A DNA stretch of 64,000 bases, taken from NCBI GenBank assembly GCA_001782045.1, contig MFNK01000009.1, positions 18,240 to 82,239 on the forward strand, given 5' to 3'. Position 1 is the stretch's first letter. Every line of letters starts with the position of its first letter. The notes below the pieces were generated by a model. The model made no database searches, was not told the origin of the DNA, and worked only from the letters and a program-made list of their open reading frames with translations. This DNA comes from Candidatus Levybacteria bacterium RIFCSPHIGHO2_01_FULL_36_15b. Lineage in GTDB: Bacteria > Patescibacteria > Microgenomatia > Levybacterales > UBA12049. This document shows positions 7,895 to 16,881 of the stretch, in pieces. The position numbers were made by a program, and so were the translations under genes.

Positions 7895-9373
7895 ATGGAT
7901 AAAAAGACAAAAATTGAACATTCAAAGAATGAATACAACTTTCCTCCTGTAGTTGCGGTTTTGGGTCACGTTGATCACGGCAAAACTTCTCTTTTAGATG
8001 CAATAAGAAAAACAAATATCGCAGGAGCAGAACATGGTGGAATAACCCAAAAAATCGGAGCATCAAGCATTAAAGTAACCCACGAAGGAAAAGAGCGAAG
8101 AATTACTTTTATAGATACCCCCGGACACGAAGCTTTTACCAAAATGCGAGGACGCGGAGCGCAAGCTGCAGATATTGGAATATTAGTCGTTTCTGCAGTT
8201 GATGGTGTGATGCCTCAAACAAAAGAAAGCATAACGTTATTAAAAGCTTCTGAAATTCCATTTATTGTTGCTTTTACAAAAGTTGACGATCCGCAAAAAT
8301 TAGTTGATAAAGCAAAGGACCAGCTTTTAAAAGAAGAAGTAATGCTTGAAGGTTATGGAGGAGATATTCCTTTTATAGAAGTTTCCGCAAAAGAGGGGCA
8401 CAACATAAAAGAGCTTTTAGACTTAATTCTTTTGATTTTTGATTTAAAATTAGACAGTAATTTTTATCATTTTTCAAAAGACGGACAATTTAAAGGAATA
8501 GTAATTGAGTCAAAACTGGATCAAAAGAAAGGACCGCTGGCTTCTGTGGTGGTTAAAAATGGAAAATTAAGTCTTAAAGACGAATTATTTTCACCAGAAG
8601 GAAATTTGGGAAAAGTAAAAAACCTTATATCTGCAACCAGCGAAAATATAAAAGAGGCAGAAATAGGTGAAGCAGTGGAGATATTAGGATTTGCAAAAGC
8701 TCCTACCGTAGGAAGCGTTATTAGTACAACAAAGGTTGCCGCAGAAGAGATAGTTGAAGCACAAAAAGCACCTGCGCTTTCTAATTCTCCTTTTGAGAGA
8801 AATGAAGAGAATATGATTCCAATAGTTTTGTGTGCCGATACCTTAGGTTCTCTAGAAGCCATAAAATATTCATTGCCTGAAAAAGCAAAAATTGTTAAGG
8901 AAAAAACCGGCGAAATAGAAGTGTCAGATGTCTTATATGCTAAATCTACAGGCGCAATAGTATTGGGATTTAATGTTAAGTTAAAACCTGAAATTTTAAA
9001 GCTTGCCAAAACAGAAAAAATTCTAGTTAAGAGTTATTCAATAATTTACGAGATGATTGATGAAATAAATGATTTTGTACAAGGAAAACTAGAGGCCTTA
9101 CAAGAGGAAGTTTTTGGCATAGGTAAAATACTTGCAAGTTTCCCGTACGAAAAAACAAAAGTGATGGGAATAAAAGTGCAAGAGGGAAGAATCGCAAAAA
9201 ACGATAAATTGAGGCTAATTAGAAACGATGAAGTTATTGGCGAAAGCCATGTTGCTTCTTTAAGACAAGGTAAAGAGCAGGTTTCAAAAATTGAAGAAGG
9301 AGCAGAAGGGGGAATAATAATTTCTCCTTTCCTTGACTTTACTATAGGAGATATGGTACTATCGCACAACTAA
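7895..9373 (+). CDS. infB: Translation initiation factor IF-2 (short form)
   Basis: IF-2 is the GTPase that brings fMet-tRNA to the 30S subunit and promotes 50S joining. GTPase motifs are clear: GHVDHGKTS (G1, residue about 24), DTPGHE (G3, about 76), TKVD (G4, about 128, where NKxD is usual) and SAK (G5). The protein has only 492 residues, so it starts almost directly at the G domain and lacks the long N-terminal domain of E. coli IF-2, as in other minimal genomes. Domains II, III and the C-terminal tRNA-binding domain follow. It lies 35 bases after nusA. rbfA, often next in this operon, is not present. Confidence 0.97.
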   Translation: MDKKTKIEHSKNEYNFPPVVAVLGHVDHGKTSLLDAIRKTNIAGAEHGGITQKIGASSIKVTHEGKERRITFIDTPGHEAFTKMRGRGAQAADIGILVVSAVDGVMPQTKESITLLKASEIPFIVAFTKVDDPQKLVDKAKDQLLKEEVMLEGYGGDIPFIEVSAKEGHNIKELLDLILLIFDLKLDSNFYHFSKDGQFKGIVIESKLDQKKGPLASVVVKNGKLSLKDELFSPEGNLGKVKNLISATSENIKEAEIGEAVEILGFAKAPTVGSVISTTKVAAEEIVEAQKAPALSNSPFERNEENMIPIVLCADTLGSLEAIKYSLPEKAKIVKEKTGEIEVSDVLYAKSTGAIVLGFNVKLKPEILKLAKTEKILVKSYSIIYEMIDEINDFVQGKLEALQEEVFGIGKILASFPYEKTKVMGIKVQEGRIAKNDKLRLIRNDEVIGESHVASLRQGKEQVSKIEEGAEGGIIISPFLDFTIGDMVLSHN

Positions 9374-9391
9374 CTGCCCCAAAAACAAGTT

Positions 9392-10336
9392 ATGGATAAT
9401 TTAACATTCCCAAAGATTAAAGAAGCAATAGAAAAATATCAAACAATCGGAATTGCTTTTGCTTCCGGTTCTAATCTTGATTCCACAGCAGGAGCGCTTT
9501 CTTTATATTTATCTCTTAAGAATTTAGGCAAGAATGTAACAGTTGCCTCCCCGTCAAGCCCATTAGTAGAAGTTTCTTCTTTAGTTGGAATTGATGAGGT
9601 TTCTACTGGTTTTGGGGGAGCAGGAGGAGATTTAGTCGTATCTTTTCCTTATAAAGAAGGAGAAATAGAAAAAGTTTCTTATACACGAGACGAAAATTTT
9701 TTGAACATAGTAGTTAAAGCAGGAGAATTGGGGCTTGGATTTGATGAGAAAGATGTTAAATATTCAAGGTCGGGTGCTGCACCAGAGCTTTTATTTGTTG
9801 TTGGAACTCCCCGAATTTCGGATTTGGGTCCTCTTTTTGATCCGGCAATTTTAAAAGATACCGTTGTTATAAATATAGATAATAATTCTCAAAATCAAGG
9901 ATTTGGAGATATCGTAATGGTATCTAATAGACTTTCTTCGGTTTCGGAAGCAATTGCAAATTTACTTTTGGCACTTAATTTAAAAATTGATTTGGATATT
10001 GCACAAAATTTAATGCTCGGATTGTCAAATGCCACCGATAATTTCCAAAGCGAGTCCACAAGTCCTTTGGCTTTTGAAATAGCGGGAATTTTAATGAGAC
10101 AGGGCGCAACAAGACCGTCTCAAAAAATAGCAAGAAGAAGGGTTTCTGAAGACGATTTCATTAAACAGCAGGAAAGACAGATTAGGGTTCAATCTCAAGA
10201 ATCAGCTCGAGATCAAGAGCCAATAAGACAGCAAGAGCCTGTTTTAGAACAAGCAGAAAAAAAGGAAAAAACAGTTGAAAATCCGCCGGAAGATTGGCTA
10301 GAGCCAAAAATCTATAAGGGTTCCACAAACTTCTAA
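9392..10336 (+). CDS. DHH-family phosphoesterase-like protein with degenerate active site
   Basis: The position behind infB and the fold pattern fit NrnA/RecJ-type DHH proteins, which hydrolyse nanoRNA or cyclic dinucleotides. The metal-binding motifs are altered. The usual first-motif DxD region reads SGSNLDSTAGAL (about residue 30), the DHH motif position reads VVINIDNNSQN (about 160), and the later TDTG-like segment reads NATDNFQ (about 212). These changes suggest weak or lost catalysis, or a different substrate. The C-terminal 70 residues are Gln/Glu-rich and disordered. It starts 18 bases after infB, so it is co-transcribed. Family call moderate, activity doubtful. Confidence 0.65.
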   Translation: MDNLTFPKIKEAIEKYQTIGIAFASGSNLDSTAGALSLYLSLKNLGKNVTVASPSSPLVEVSSLVGIDEVSTGFGGAGGDLVVSFPYKEGEIEKVSYTRDENFLNIVVKAGELGLGFDEKDVKYSRSGAAPELLFVVGTPRISDLGPLFDPAILKDTVVINIDNNSQNQGFGDIVMVSNRLSSVSEAIANLLLALNLKIDLDIAQNLMLGLSNATDNFQSESTSPLAFEIAGILMRQGATRPSQKIARRRVSEDDFIKQQERQIRVQSQESARDQEPIRQQEPVLEQAEKKEKTVENPPEDWLEPKIYKGSTNF

Positions 10337-10338
10337 TT

Positions 10339-10863
10339 ATGAATGAGAAAACTAGACCCCAACTTGAGAGTAGGTTGCTTGCATGGAGCAGAAAAAATAA
10401 CAATAATGAACGTGGATTAAGACGCCAAGAACCGGAAAATCCTAAGGTTTATCCGTTTGCTGATTTTGATGACTATGTTCTTGGATTTAGAGCAGGCGTT
10501 CAGCAAGATTTTGGAATCGTCTTAAGTCATATCGAAGTTCCCTTTGACGGACATTCTTATGAAGCATTTTTAGATGGGTTAGCTGGATTTGAAAGTGAGG
10601 GGAATTGGGGAAGAATGGCTAATCATACAGGATTAACACTTTTATTACTTCATTTAGGTTATCCCCGAGCGCAATTAACAGAAAGAAGGATAGAAATTTA
10701 TCAGCATCCAGGTGCTTTAGAAAAGTATAGAGAAGATATCGAAGATTTAATGAAGCGTAAAAAAATAGATCCAAAAAATCCATCTCCAATTATGCCTGTA
10801 TACGGAAACATGGTTGGGGCTCTAGATCCAAACCCAAAGACTGTTTACACTCGACCATTGTAA
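10339..10863 (+). CDS. Unknown 174-aa protein
   Basis: A basic, Arg/Asn-rich N-terminus (1-30) is followed by a compact domain with aromatic residues (FADFDDYVLGFRAGVQQDFG, then EVPFDGHSYEAFLDGLAGFE). There are no signal peptide, membrane helices or catalytic motif I know. It starts 2 bases after the DHH-like gene and probably shares the nusA operon transcript. The rpsO promoter begins within its last codons. No function is proposed. Confidence 0.65.
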   Translation: MNEKTRPQLESRLLAWSRKNNNNERGLRRQEPENPKVYPFADFDDYVLGFRAGVQQDFGIVLSHIEVPFDGHSYEAFLDGLAGFESEGNWGRMANHTGLTLLLLHLGYPRAQLTERRIEIYQHPGALEKYREDIEDLMKRKKIDPKNPSPIMPVYGNMVGALDPNPKTVYTRPL

Positions 10864-10886
10864 TTGGAAACAGGAGCTGTTATAAT
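10858..10886 (+). promoter_or_regulatory. rpsO-pnp promoter
   Basis: TTGTAA, 17-base spacer, TATAAT. The leader before the rpsO ATG is about 26 bases. Confidence 0.75.
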
Positions 10887-10918
10887 ACGTTCTGTTATTA
10901 AGAAAGAAAAATTAGTTT

Positions 10919-11191
10919 ATGCCACTTAGTTCTACGCAAAAGAAAGACATAATTAAAGAATTCCAAACAGCAAAAGGAGATACAGGAAGTCCTGAAGTCC
11001 AAGTTGCGCTTTTAACGCATAGAATAGAAAGATTAACTGAACATCTTCAGGGACACGGACATGATAATCACAGCAGACGCGGACTTCTTTCTATGATTGC
11101 AAAGAGAAGAAGACTTATCAATTTTTTGGAAAAAGTTGATAAGGCAAGATCCTCGGATATAGCAAAAAGGGTAGGATTAAAAAGTAAGTAA
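10919..11191 (+). CDS. rpsO: 30S ribosomal protein S15
   Basis: S15 (90 aa, full family length) binds the 16S rRNA central domain early in 30S assembly. The signature TGSPEVQVALLTHRIERLTEH and the HSRRGLLSMIAKRRRLINFL segment are intact. It has its own promoter and is followed 6 bases later by pnp, the classical rpsO-pnp pair. Confidence 0.98.
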   Translation: MPLSSTQKKDIIKEFQTAKGDTGSPEVQVALLTHRIERLTEHLQGHGHDNHSRRGLLSMIAKRRRLINFLEKVDKARSSDIAKRVGLKSK

Positions 11192-11197
11192 AAATTA

Positions 11198-13459
11198 ATG
11201 AAACAAACCTCAAAAGAGCTAGATTTAGCTGGTAAAAAATTAACACTACAAATAGGAAACTTGGCTCAACAAGCCACATCTTCTGTTTTAGCAAGACTCG
11301 GAGATACCGTAGTATTAGTTACGGTTGTTGAGGGTGGCCCAACAGACTTAGATTATTTTCCTCTTAGTGTTGAATACGTAGAAAGGCTTTATGCGGGAGG
11401 CAGAATTAAAGGAAGCCGCTGGGTAAAAAGAGAGGGAAGACCAAGCGATGAAGCTATACTTGCAGGAAGAGTAATTGATCGTTCCATTAGGCCTCTTTTC
11501 CCCAAAGCCTTTAAAAACGAAGTTCAAATTATTGTAACAGTACTTTCAGTTGATGGGGAAAACGAACCAGACATCGTTGCTTTAAATGCAGTATCGGCTG
11601 CAATTGCAATATCGCGAATTCCATGGAACGGACCAATTGGGGCTGTAAGAATGGGTTATGTTAAAGAAAATGGAAGCGCTGCAGAATTTTTAGCAAATCC
11701 AACTTCCAGCGAAATTGAACTTTCAGAGCTTGACATGGTTGTTTCTCAAACTAAAGACAAAACAGTGATGATTGAAGCTGGTGCTTTGCAGGTACCCGAG
11801 GATGTATTGGTAGAAGCAATAAAAAGGGCTCAGGTGGAAAATGAAAAGATAGTTTCCGCAATTGAGGAACTAGTAAAAGAGGTTGGAGCAAAGAAACTTG
11901 CAACAACTGAAGATCCACTGCTCCACGAAACGATTCAAATAATAGAAAAGTCATATAAAGAAGATGTACAAGCGCTTATTAAATCACGAGTTGATAAAGA
12001 ATCTGGTGGGGATGACACAGGAGATTTAATAAATAAAATATACGACGACCAAAAAATGAAAAACAAAGATACGGAAATTGACAAAAAACAGGTTGCTAAA
12101 GCAATAGAATATGTAATGTTTAAGCTTATCAGAAAAGATGTTTTGGAAAAGAAACATAGGCCAGATGGTAGAGGCATGGACGAAATCCGAGAAATTGATA
12201 CAAAAGTTGGAATTTTACCAAGAACACATGGTAGTGCGCTTTTTCAAAGAGGCCTTACACAGGCTTTATCAATTGTAACCCTTGGTTCTCCCCGAATGGA
12301 ACAGCTAATTGAGTCTGCAGAAGGAGAAGAGTCTAAAAGATATATTCATCATTATAGCGGACTACCTTATTCTTTTGGACAAACCGGAAGAGTAGGAACA
12401 CCTAGCAGACGAGAAATAGGACATGGAGCACTTGCAGAAAGAGCGCTAAAAGGAGTAATACCTTCGCAAAATGAATTCCCTTACACAATAAGATTAGTTT
12501 CGGAAGTATTATCTCAGAATGGATCAAGCTCTATGGCTTCAACTTGCGGATCAACTCTTGCCCTTATGGATGCCGGAGTGCCAATTAAAAAACCTGTAGC
12601 AGGAATATCTATAGGAATGATGTCGGATGAAAAAAGCTACGAGCTTTTAACTGATATTATTGGGCTTGAAGATTTTTCAGGAGATATGGATTTTAAAGTG
12701 GCAGGAACCGATACCGGTGTCACGGCGATACAAGTTGATGTAAAAATTCCAGGTTTAACTCAAGCCCAAATTAAAGATATTTTTGAAGCTTCTAAAAAGG
12801 CAAGACTATCAATTTTAGAAAAAATGCTATCAGTAATACCAACGACTCGCGAAAATCTTTCTCAGTATGCGCCAAAGATAGAGATGTTAAATATCCCGGT
12901 GGATAAAATTGGAGAATTAATAGGACCGGGAGGTAAAGTTATAAAAAATATAATATCTACAACAGGCGCAACTGTTGATGTAGAAGATGATGGATCTGTA
13001 ACGGTTTCAGGAACAAACGAAGAATCAGTACAAAAAGCAATCGATTGGGTTAAGAGCTTAACAAGAGATGTTGGGGTGGGAGAAACATTTGAAGGAGAAG
13101 TAAAAAGAATATTACCTTTTGGTGCATTCGTTGAAATTTTACCCGGAAAAGAAGGTATGGTTCATGTTTCTAAGATGTCTACAGAATTTGTAAATAATCC
13201 TTCTGATATTGTTGAAATAGGGCAAAAAGTTAAAGTAAGAGTTGCAGAAATAGACGATCAAGGAAGAATAAATCTGTCTATGTTATTTGGAGCAGATGCA
13301 GAGAAAGAGAAAGAACCTCGTGGCCCATCAAATAGAAACTTTGAAGCACGAGAAAGGGAACCAAGACGAGAACATCCTCTTTCCATGCAATTTAAAAGAG
13401 AAAGACAAAAAACATGGCAGCAAAATAAGCGTTTTGGACCTAAAAAACCAAGATACTAA
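11198..13459 (+). CDS. pnp: Polyribonucleotide nucleotidyltransferase (PNPase)
   Basis: PNPase degrades RNA 3' to 5' by phosphorolysis. The 753-aa protein has two RNase PH domains (about 10-220 and 305-540; second-core motifs RTHGSALFQRG and LVSEVLSQNGSSSMAST). A KH domain follows (GPGGKVIKNI, about 572), then an S1 domain (GEVKRILPFGAFVEILPGKEG, from about 630). The last 50 residues are Arg/Glu-rich and disordered, a usual place for partner docking. A Lon-like ATPase and RNase J follow, so this is an RNA-decay neighbourhood. Confidence 0.97.
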   Translation: MKQTSKELDLAGKKLTLQIGNLAQQATSSVLARLGDTVVLVTVVEGGPTDLDYFPLSVEYVERLYAGGRIKGSRWVKREGRPSDEAILAGRVIDRSIRPLFPKAFKNEVQIIVTVLSVDGENEPDIVALNAVSAAIAISRIPWNGPIGAVRMGYVKENGSAAEFLANPTSSEIELSELDMVVSQTKDKTVMIEAGALQVPEDVLVEAIKRAQVENEKIVSAIEELVKEVGAKKLATTEDPLLHETIQIIEKSYKEDVQALIKSRVDKESGGDDTGDLINKIYDDQKMKNKDTEIDKKQVAKAIEYVMFKLIRKDVLEKKHRPDGRGMDEIREIDTKVGILPRTHGSALFQRGLTQALSIVTLGSPRMEQLIESAEGEESKRYIHHYSGLPYSFGQTGRVGTPSRREIGHGALAERALKGVIPSQNEFPYTIRLVSEVLSQNGSSSMASTCGSTLALMDAGVPIKKPVAGISIGMMSDEKSYELLTDIIGLEDFSGDMDFKVAGTDTGVTAIQVDVKIPGLTQAQIKDIFEASKKARLSILEKMLSVIPTTRENLSQYAPKIEMLNIPVDKIGELIGPGGKVIKNIISTTGATVDVEDDGSVTVSGTNEESVQKAIDWVKSLTRDVGVGETFEGEVKRILPFGAFVEILPGKEGMVHVSKMSTEFVNNPSDIVEIGQKVKVRVAEIDDQGRINLSMLFGADAEKEKEPRGPSNRNFEAREREPRREHPLSMQFKRERQKTWQQNKRFGPKKPRY

Positions 13460-13485
13460 TTCCCCATTGTGTTATTATTAAATTA

Positions 13486-14541
13486 ATGGATTCTGCCCAA
13501 AATATTGATTCAGAGTTAAATAAATTATCAGAGAAGGTTAAAAAAGCATCTCTTCCTCCCGATTTACAAGAAAAGGTTAATTCTATGTTATCGCTTTTAT
13601 CTATTAGTTTAAAAACAGGAACAGGTAGTTTTATAAACTATCAAACAACCGAAAATTACTTAAATTGGCTATGTTCATTGCCATTCAACCTTGAAACGCA
13701 GGACAATTTAGATATCAACAAAGCAAAAGAAATACTAGACAAAAATCATTACGGATTAATGTCCGTAAAAGACACGATTATGGAATACTTATCAACCCTA
13801 ATTTTAAATAAACAAAATAATACAATGGTTAATGCGCCAATTCTTTGTTTGGTAGGATTGGTAGGAACAGGTAAAACAACACTTGCGTATTCTATAGCAG
13901 AAGCGTTGGGAAGAAGATTTGAAAGAATTCCTTTTGGAGGGTTATCCGATTCTTTGTCTTTAAGAGGACAATCGCGTGCATTTACTGACGCAGAGCCCGG
14001 TCTATTTATTAAGAAAATCGTACATGCCCAAAGCAAAAATTGCGTAATATTACTAGATGAACTTGATAGAATTGCAGAGCATGCCAGAGCAGATGTTATG
14101 GGAGTATTAATTGAAGCACTAGACAATGAGCAAAATAATTCGTTTGTTGATCATTATATAGATTATCCTTTTGATTTGTCTCATGTTTTATTTATTGCAA
14201 CAGCAAATAACACGACAAGTCTTTCTACCGCAGTATTGGATAGATTAGAAATTATTCAAATGCCCTCCTACAACGATGATGAAAAAAAAGTGATTGGGCA
14301 AAAATATTTATTTCCAAAAATTGTTAAAAACGCGGGACTTCTAGACAACCAGGTAATAATAGAAGAAATTTTATGGCCTACCATTATTAGGCCGCTTGGT
14401 TATGATAGCGGTATAAGAAGTTTGGAAAGAAGCCTAGAAAATATTGCAAGAAGAGTTGCGCGTATGATTGTAGAAGGCAAATTATCTAAAAATTCGCAAG
14501 TTAAAATAGATAGTAATAATATAAGAGAGTATTTAAATTAA
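13486..14541 (+). CDS. Lon-like AAA+ ATPase without a protease domain
   Basis: The 351-aa protein matches the central part of Lon protease. It has the linker YLNWLCSLPFN (about 55-65), HYGLMSVKDTIMEYL (about 88), Walker A GLVGTGKTT (about 125), Walker B ILLDELDRIA (about 188), a sensor-1 FIATANN segment and a Lon-type sensor-2 DSGIRSLERSLENIARRVA (about 308). The Lon N-terminal substrate domain is missing, and the protein stops where the Ser-Lys protease domain should begin. No second ORF encoding that domain follows: RNase J starts 2 bases later. It may be a stand-alone unfoldase or chaperone. The family match is strong; the role is not known. Confidence 0.85.
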   Translation: MDSAQNIDSELNKLSEKVKKASLPPDLQEKVNSMLSLLSISLKTGTGSFINYQTTENYLNWLCSLPFNLETQDNLDINKAKEILDKNHYGLMSVKDTIMEYLSTLILNKQNNTMVNAPILCLVGLVGTGKTTLAYSIAEALGRRFERIPFGGLSDSLSLRGQSRAFTDAEPGLFIKKIVHAQSKNCVILLDELDRIAEHARADVMGVLIEALDNEQNNSFVDHYIDYPFDLSHVLFIATANNTTSLSTAVLDRLEIIQMPSYNDDEKKVIGQKYLFPKIVKNAGLLDNQVIIEEILWPTIIRPLGYDSGIRSLERSLENIARRVARMIVEGKLSKNSQVKIDSNNIREYLN

Positions 14542-14542
14542 T

Positions 14543-16198
14543 ATGGAAGAAAAAATATCAATTATTCCTTTGGGTGGAGTTTCGGACGTTACTCGTAATA
14601 TGTATATTTACGAATACAAGAACGAGATTCTTCTTGTGGATTGCGGAATCGGTTTTGCAAACGAAACTGTTGTAGGGGTGGATTTATTGCTGCCGGATAT
14701 TTCTTATCTAAAAACTACAAATAAAAAAATTGTTGGAATGGCAATAACTCACGGACACGAAGATCACATGGGAGCTTTGCCTTATATCTTACCCGACCTT
14801 CCTGATTTTCCAATATACGCTACATCTTTAACCGCAGAATTTGCAAATGAGAAATTAAAGGAGTTTGGGATGCCAAAAAGAATTCAAAAAGTAGATTTTG
14901 ATGGAGGAGAAGTAAAGATTGGAAGCTTTACAATTTCTTTCGTTAGAGTTACGCATAGTATTCCAGATACTTCTCACGTTTTTATAAAAACCCCCGTAGG
15001 TAATTTTTATCATGGAAGCGATTTTAAATTTGACTTAACTCCATACGACGGCAAAAAAACAGATTTTCAAAAAATCGTAAAGCTTGCAAATCAAGGAGTT
15101 ATATGTCTTTTATCCGATGCGCTTCGCGCGGAGGAACCGGGAAAGGCTCCTTCAGAATCAAGCTTAACTTATGCATTTGAAGAAGAGATAGATAAAACCA
15201 AAGGCAAGTTTATAGTTACTACATTTTCTTCAAATATTTCAAGACTTAATCAGGTAATAAATGTTGCAAAAAAGTTTAACAAAAAGATCTGCTTTGTAGG
15301 AAGGTCTTTGATTAAGGCTAAAGATATGGCAATAAGACTAGGATACATGAGCCTCCCTAAAGATATGGAAGTTGATGTTAGGGATTTAAAGCACGTAAAA
15401 GATCAAAATTTGGTTTTAATAGTAGCAGGAAGTCAAGGGCAGGAGAATTCTGCGCTAACACGTATTGTAAGCGGGGAATTTAGGGAAATAAAATTAAATC
15501 CAGCCGATACCATTATTTTTAGTTCCGATCCAATTCCGGGAAACGAAATATCTATTAATTCATTAATAGATGAAATATCTAAAATTGGAACACGCGTTAT
15601 TTATTCTGCAATTTCCGAAAGCTTTCATGTATCGGGTCATGGAGCCGCTGATGATTTAATGATGTTGATGAACTTAGTAAGACCAAGTAAGGTTTTACCG
15701 ATAGGTGCAACTTACAGACAAATGGTTGCCTATAAGCAGCTTGCCAGACAGCAAAGCTTTGAAGATAAGGATATTATTTTAATCGAAAATGGGCAGGAAG
15801 TAGTATTTACTAAGGAATCTTCATTTCTTGGTAGAAAACTAAATCTTAGGAATGTTTTTGTAGATCAAATTTCAGGGGAGGAAATCGAGAGTTTCGTGGT
15901 AATGGACAGGCAAAAAATTGCAAAAGAAGGAGTAATAGTTGTTATTGCAGAAGTAGATTCCCAAACCGGACAAATCTTGGATAACCCTAATATTATTGCA
16001 AGAGGTTATGCTTCCGCAGACGCACAGACTTTATCTAAAGGACTCAGCAAAGAGTTAAAAACCGCGCTGTCCAGAAAGAAAGGACCGGTTACAAACTGGA
16101 TTTATATAAGAAGACAACTGGCAGATGTAACAGAAAAGTTTATTTTCAAAACTTTCCGCAAACACCCCATGGTGCTTCCGATTGTTATCGAGATTTAG
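14543..16198 (+). CDS. rnj: Ribonuclease J
   Basis: This is a metallo-beta-lactamase/beta-CASP ribonuclease (551 aa, normal length). The zinc motif THGHEDHMGALPY lies at about 69-81; further ligands sit in RVTHSIPDTSH and YHGSDFKFD. The beta-CASP segment includes GRSLIKAKDMAIRLGY and SESFHVSGHGAADDL. RNase J has 5'-3' exo- and endonuclease activity in mRNA decay and rRNA maturation. Coupling to the Lon-like gene (2 bases) and proximity to pnp suggest a shared RNA-processing unit. Its last 14 bases overlap the convergent nucleotidyltransferase gene. Confidence 0.95.
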   Translation: MEEKISIIPLGGVSDVTRNMYIYEYKNEILLVDCGIGFANETVVGVDLLLPDISYLKTTNKKIVGMAITHGHEDHMGALPYILPDLPDFPIYATSLTAEFANEKLKEFGMPKRIQKVDFDGGEVKIGSFTISFVRVTHSIPDTSHVFIKTPVGNFYHGSDFKFDLTPYDGKKTDFQKIVKLANQGVICLLSDALRAEEPGKAPSESSLTYAFEEEIDKTKGKFIVTTFSSNISRLNQVINVAKKFNKKICFVGRSLIKAKDMAIRLGYMSLPKDMEVDVRDLKHVKDQNLVLIVAGSQGQENSALTRIVSGEFREIKLNPADTIIFSSDPIPGNEISINSLIDEISKIGTRVIYSAISESFHVSGHGAADDLMMLMNLVRPSKVLPIGATYRQMVAYKQLARQQSFEDKDIILIENGQEVVFTKESSFLGRKLNLRNVFVDQISGEEIESFVVMDRQKIAKEGVIVVIAEVDSQTGQILDNPNIIARGYASADAQTLSKGLSKELKTALSRKKGPVTNWIYIRRQLADVTEKFIFKTFRKHPMVLPIVIEI

Positions 16199-16775
16199 AA
16201 AGATTTCTTGTTAAATTTTCGATATCTTGTAGATGTTCATCTCTTTTAACATCTCCACGAATCTTTCTTTTGTAAATTTTATCTTTTAATTCAGTTTCGG
16301 GACTCTGAATTTCGTAAACAATATCGCCGATTCTACCATATACAGGTTCAGAGAATTGTTGTTTGTCTACTGTTCCATCACTTTTTATAATTTGCTTATC
16401 TTTTCCAAGTGGGCTAATTTTTGTTTGGAGGTAATAAATATCTAAGTTTGAACCCCCAAGATGATAAATTAGATTGTGGTAGTATTCTTTTCTTCCTTTA
16501 TAATTGATTTTATAATCCAAAACTTCAGGATTAATCGATTTTAATATTTTCTCTATTGCTTCTTTTGGATTTGAATCCGTTCCGTAAATTTGAATATCTA
16601 TATCGTTATGAAATCTAGTGATTCCTTCTAGGTAGCCGTCCACGGCATACCCACCAGAAATGATAAGCCTCATTCCAAGCTGCGGAGCCACTTTTGTTAA
16701 TTGTCCAATAATTTTAAGATCTGTCTGAACTCTTTCTTTTTGTTCAGAAGAAAGATTTTCTCTAATTATTTCCAT
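16185..16775 (-). CDS. Nucleotidyltransferase-fold protein, aminoglycoside/lincosamide adenylyltransferase-like
   Basis: Residues about 35-65 read IISGGYAVDGYLEGITRFHNDIDIQIYG. This matches the GG...H.DIDI motif of small nucleotidyltransferases that modify antibiotics or toxin targets, with the two metal-binding Asp residues in DID. The rest (196 aa) is compatible with this fold. A minus-strand gene between two plus-strand operons, overlapping the rnj end, looks like an acquired accessory gene. Whether it gives resistance, works in a toxin-antitoxin pair or acts elsewhere cannot be told. Confidence 0.7.
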   Translation of the reverse strand: MEIIRENLSSEQKERVQTDLKIIGQLTKVAPQLGMRLIISGGYAVDGYLEGITRFHNDIDIQIYGTDSNPKEAIEKILKSINPEVLDYKINYKGRKEYYHNLIYHLGGSNLDIYYLQTKISPLGKDKQIIKSDGTVDKQQFSEPVYGRIGDIVYEIQSPETELKDKIYKRKIRGDVKRDEHLQDIENLTRNLSKSR

Positions 16776-16781
16776 GAGGAA

Positions 16782-16787
16782 ATTATA
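16782..16787 (-). promoter_or_regulatory. -10 box of the nucleotidyltransferase gene, leaderless type
   Basis: TATAAT on the minus strand, exactly 6 bases before the ATG at 16775. No clear -35 box. Confidence 0.6.
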
Positions 16788-16846
16788 GCAGAAATAGAAA
16801 TATTACCCTATAGTTTGCAATTTAGTTAAAAAGGTATATAATTAAG

Positions 16847-16875
16847 TTGTACAAGGCTAATAAAGTCTTTATAAT
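16847..16875 (+). promoter_or_regulatory. ftsK promoter, leaderless type
   Basis: TTGTAC, 17-base spacer, TATAAT, then 6 bases to the ftsK ATG. Confidence 0.8.
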
Positions 16876-16881
16876 AAATAC

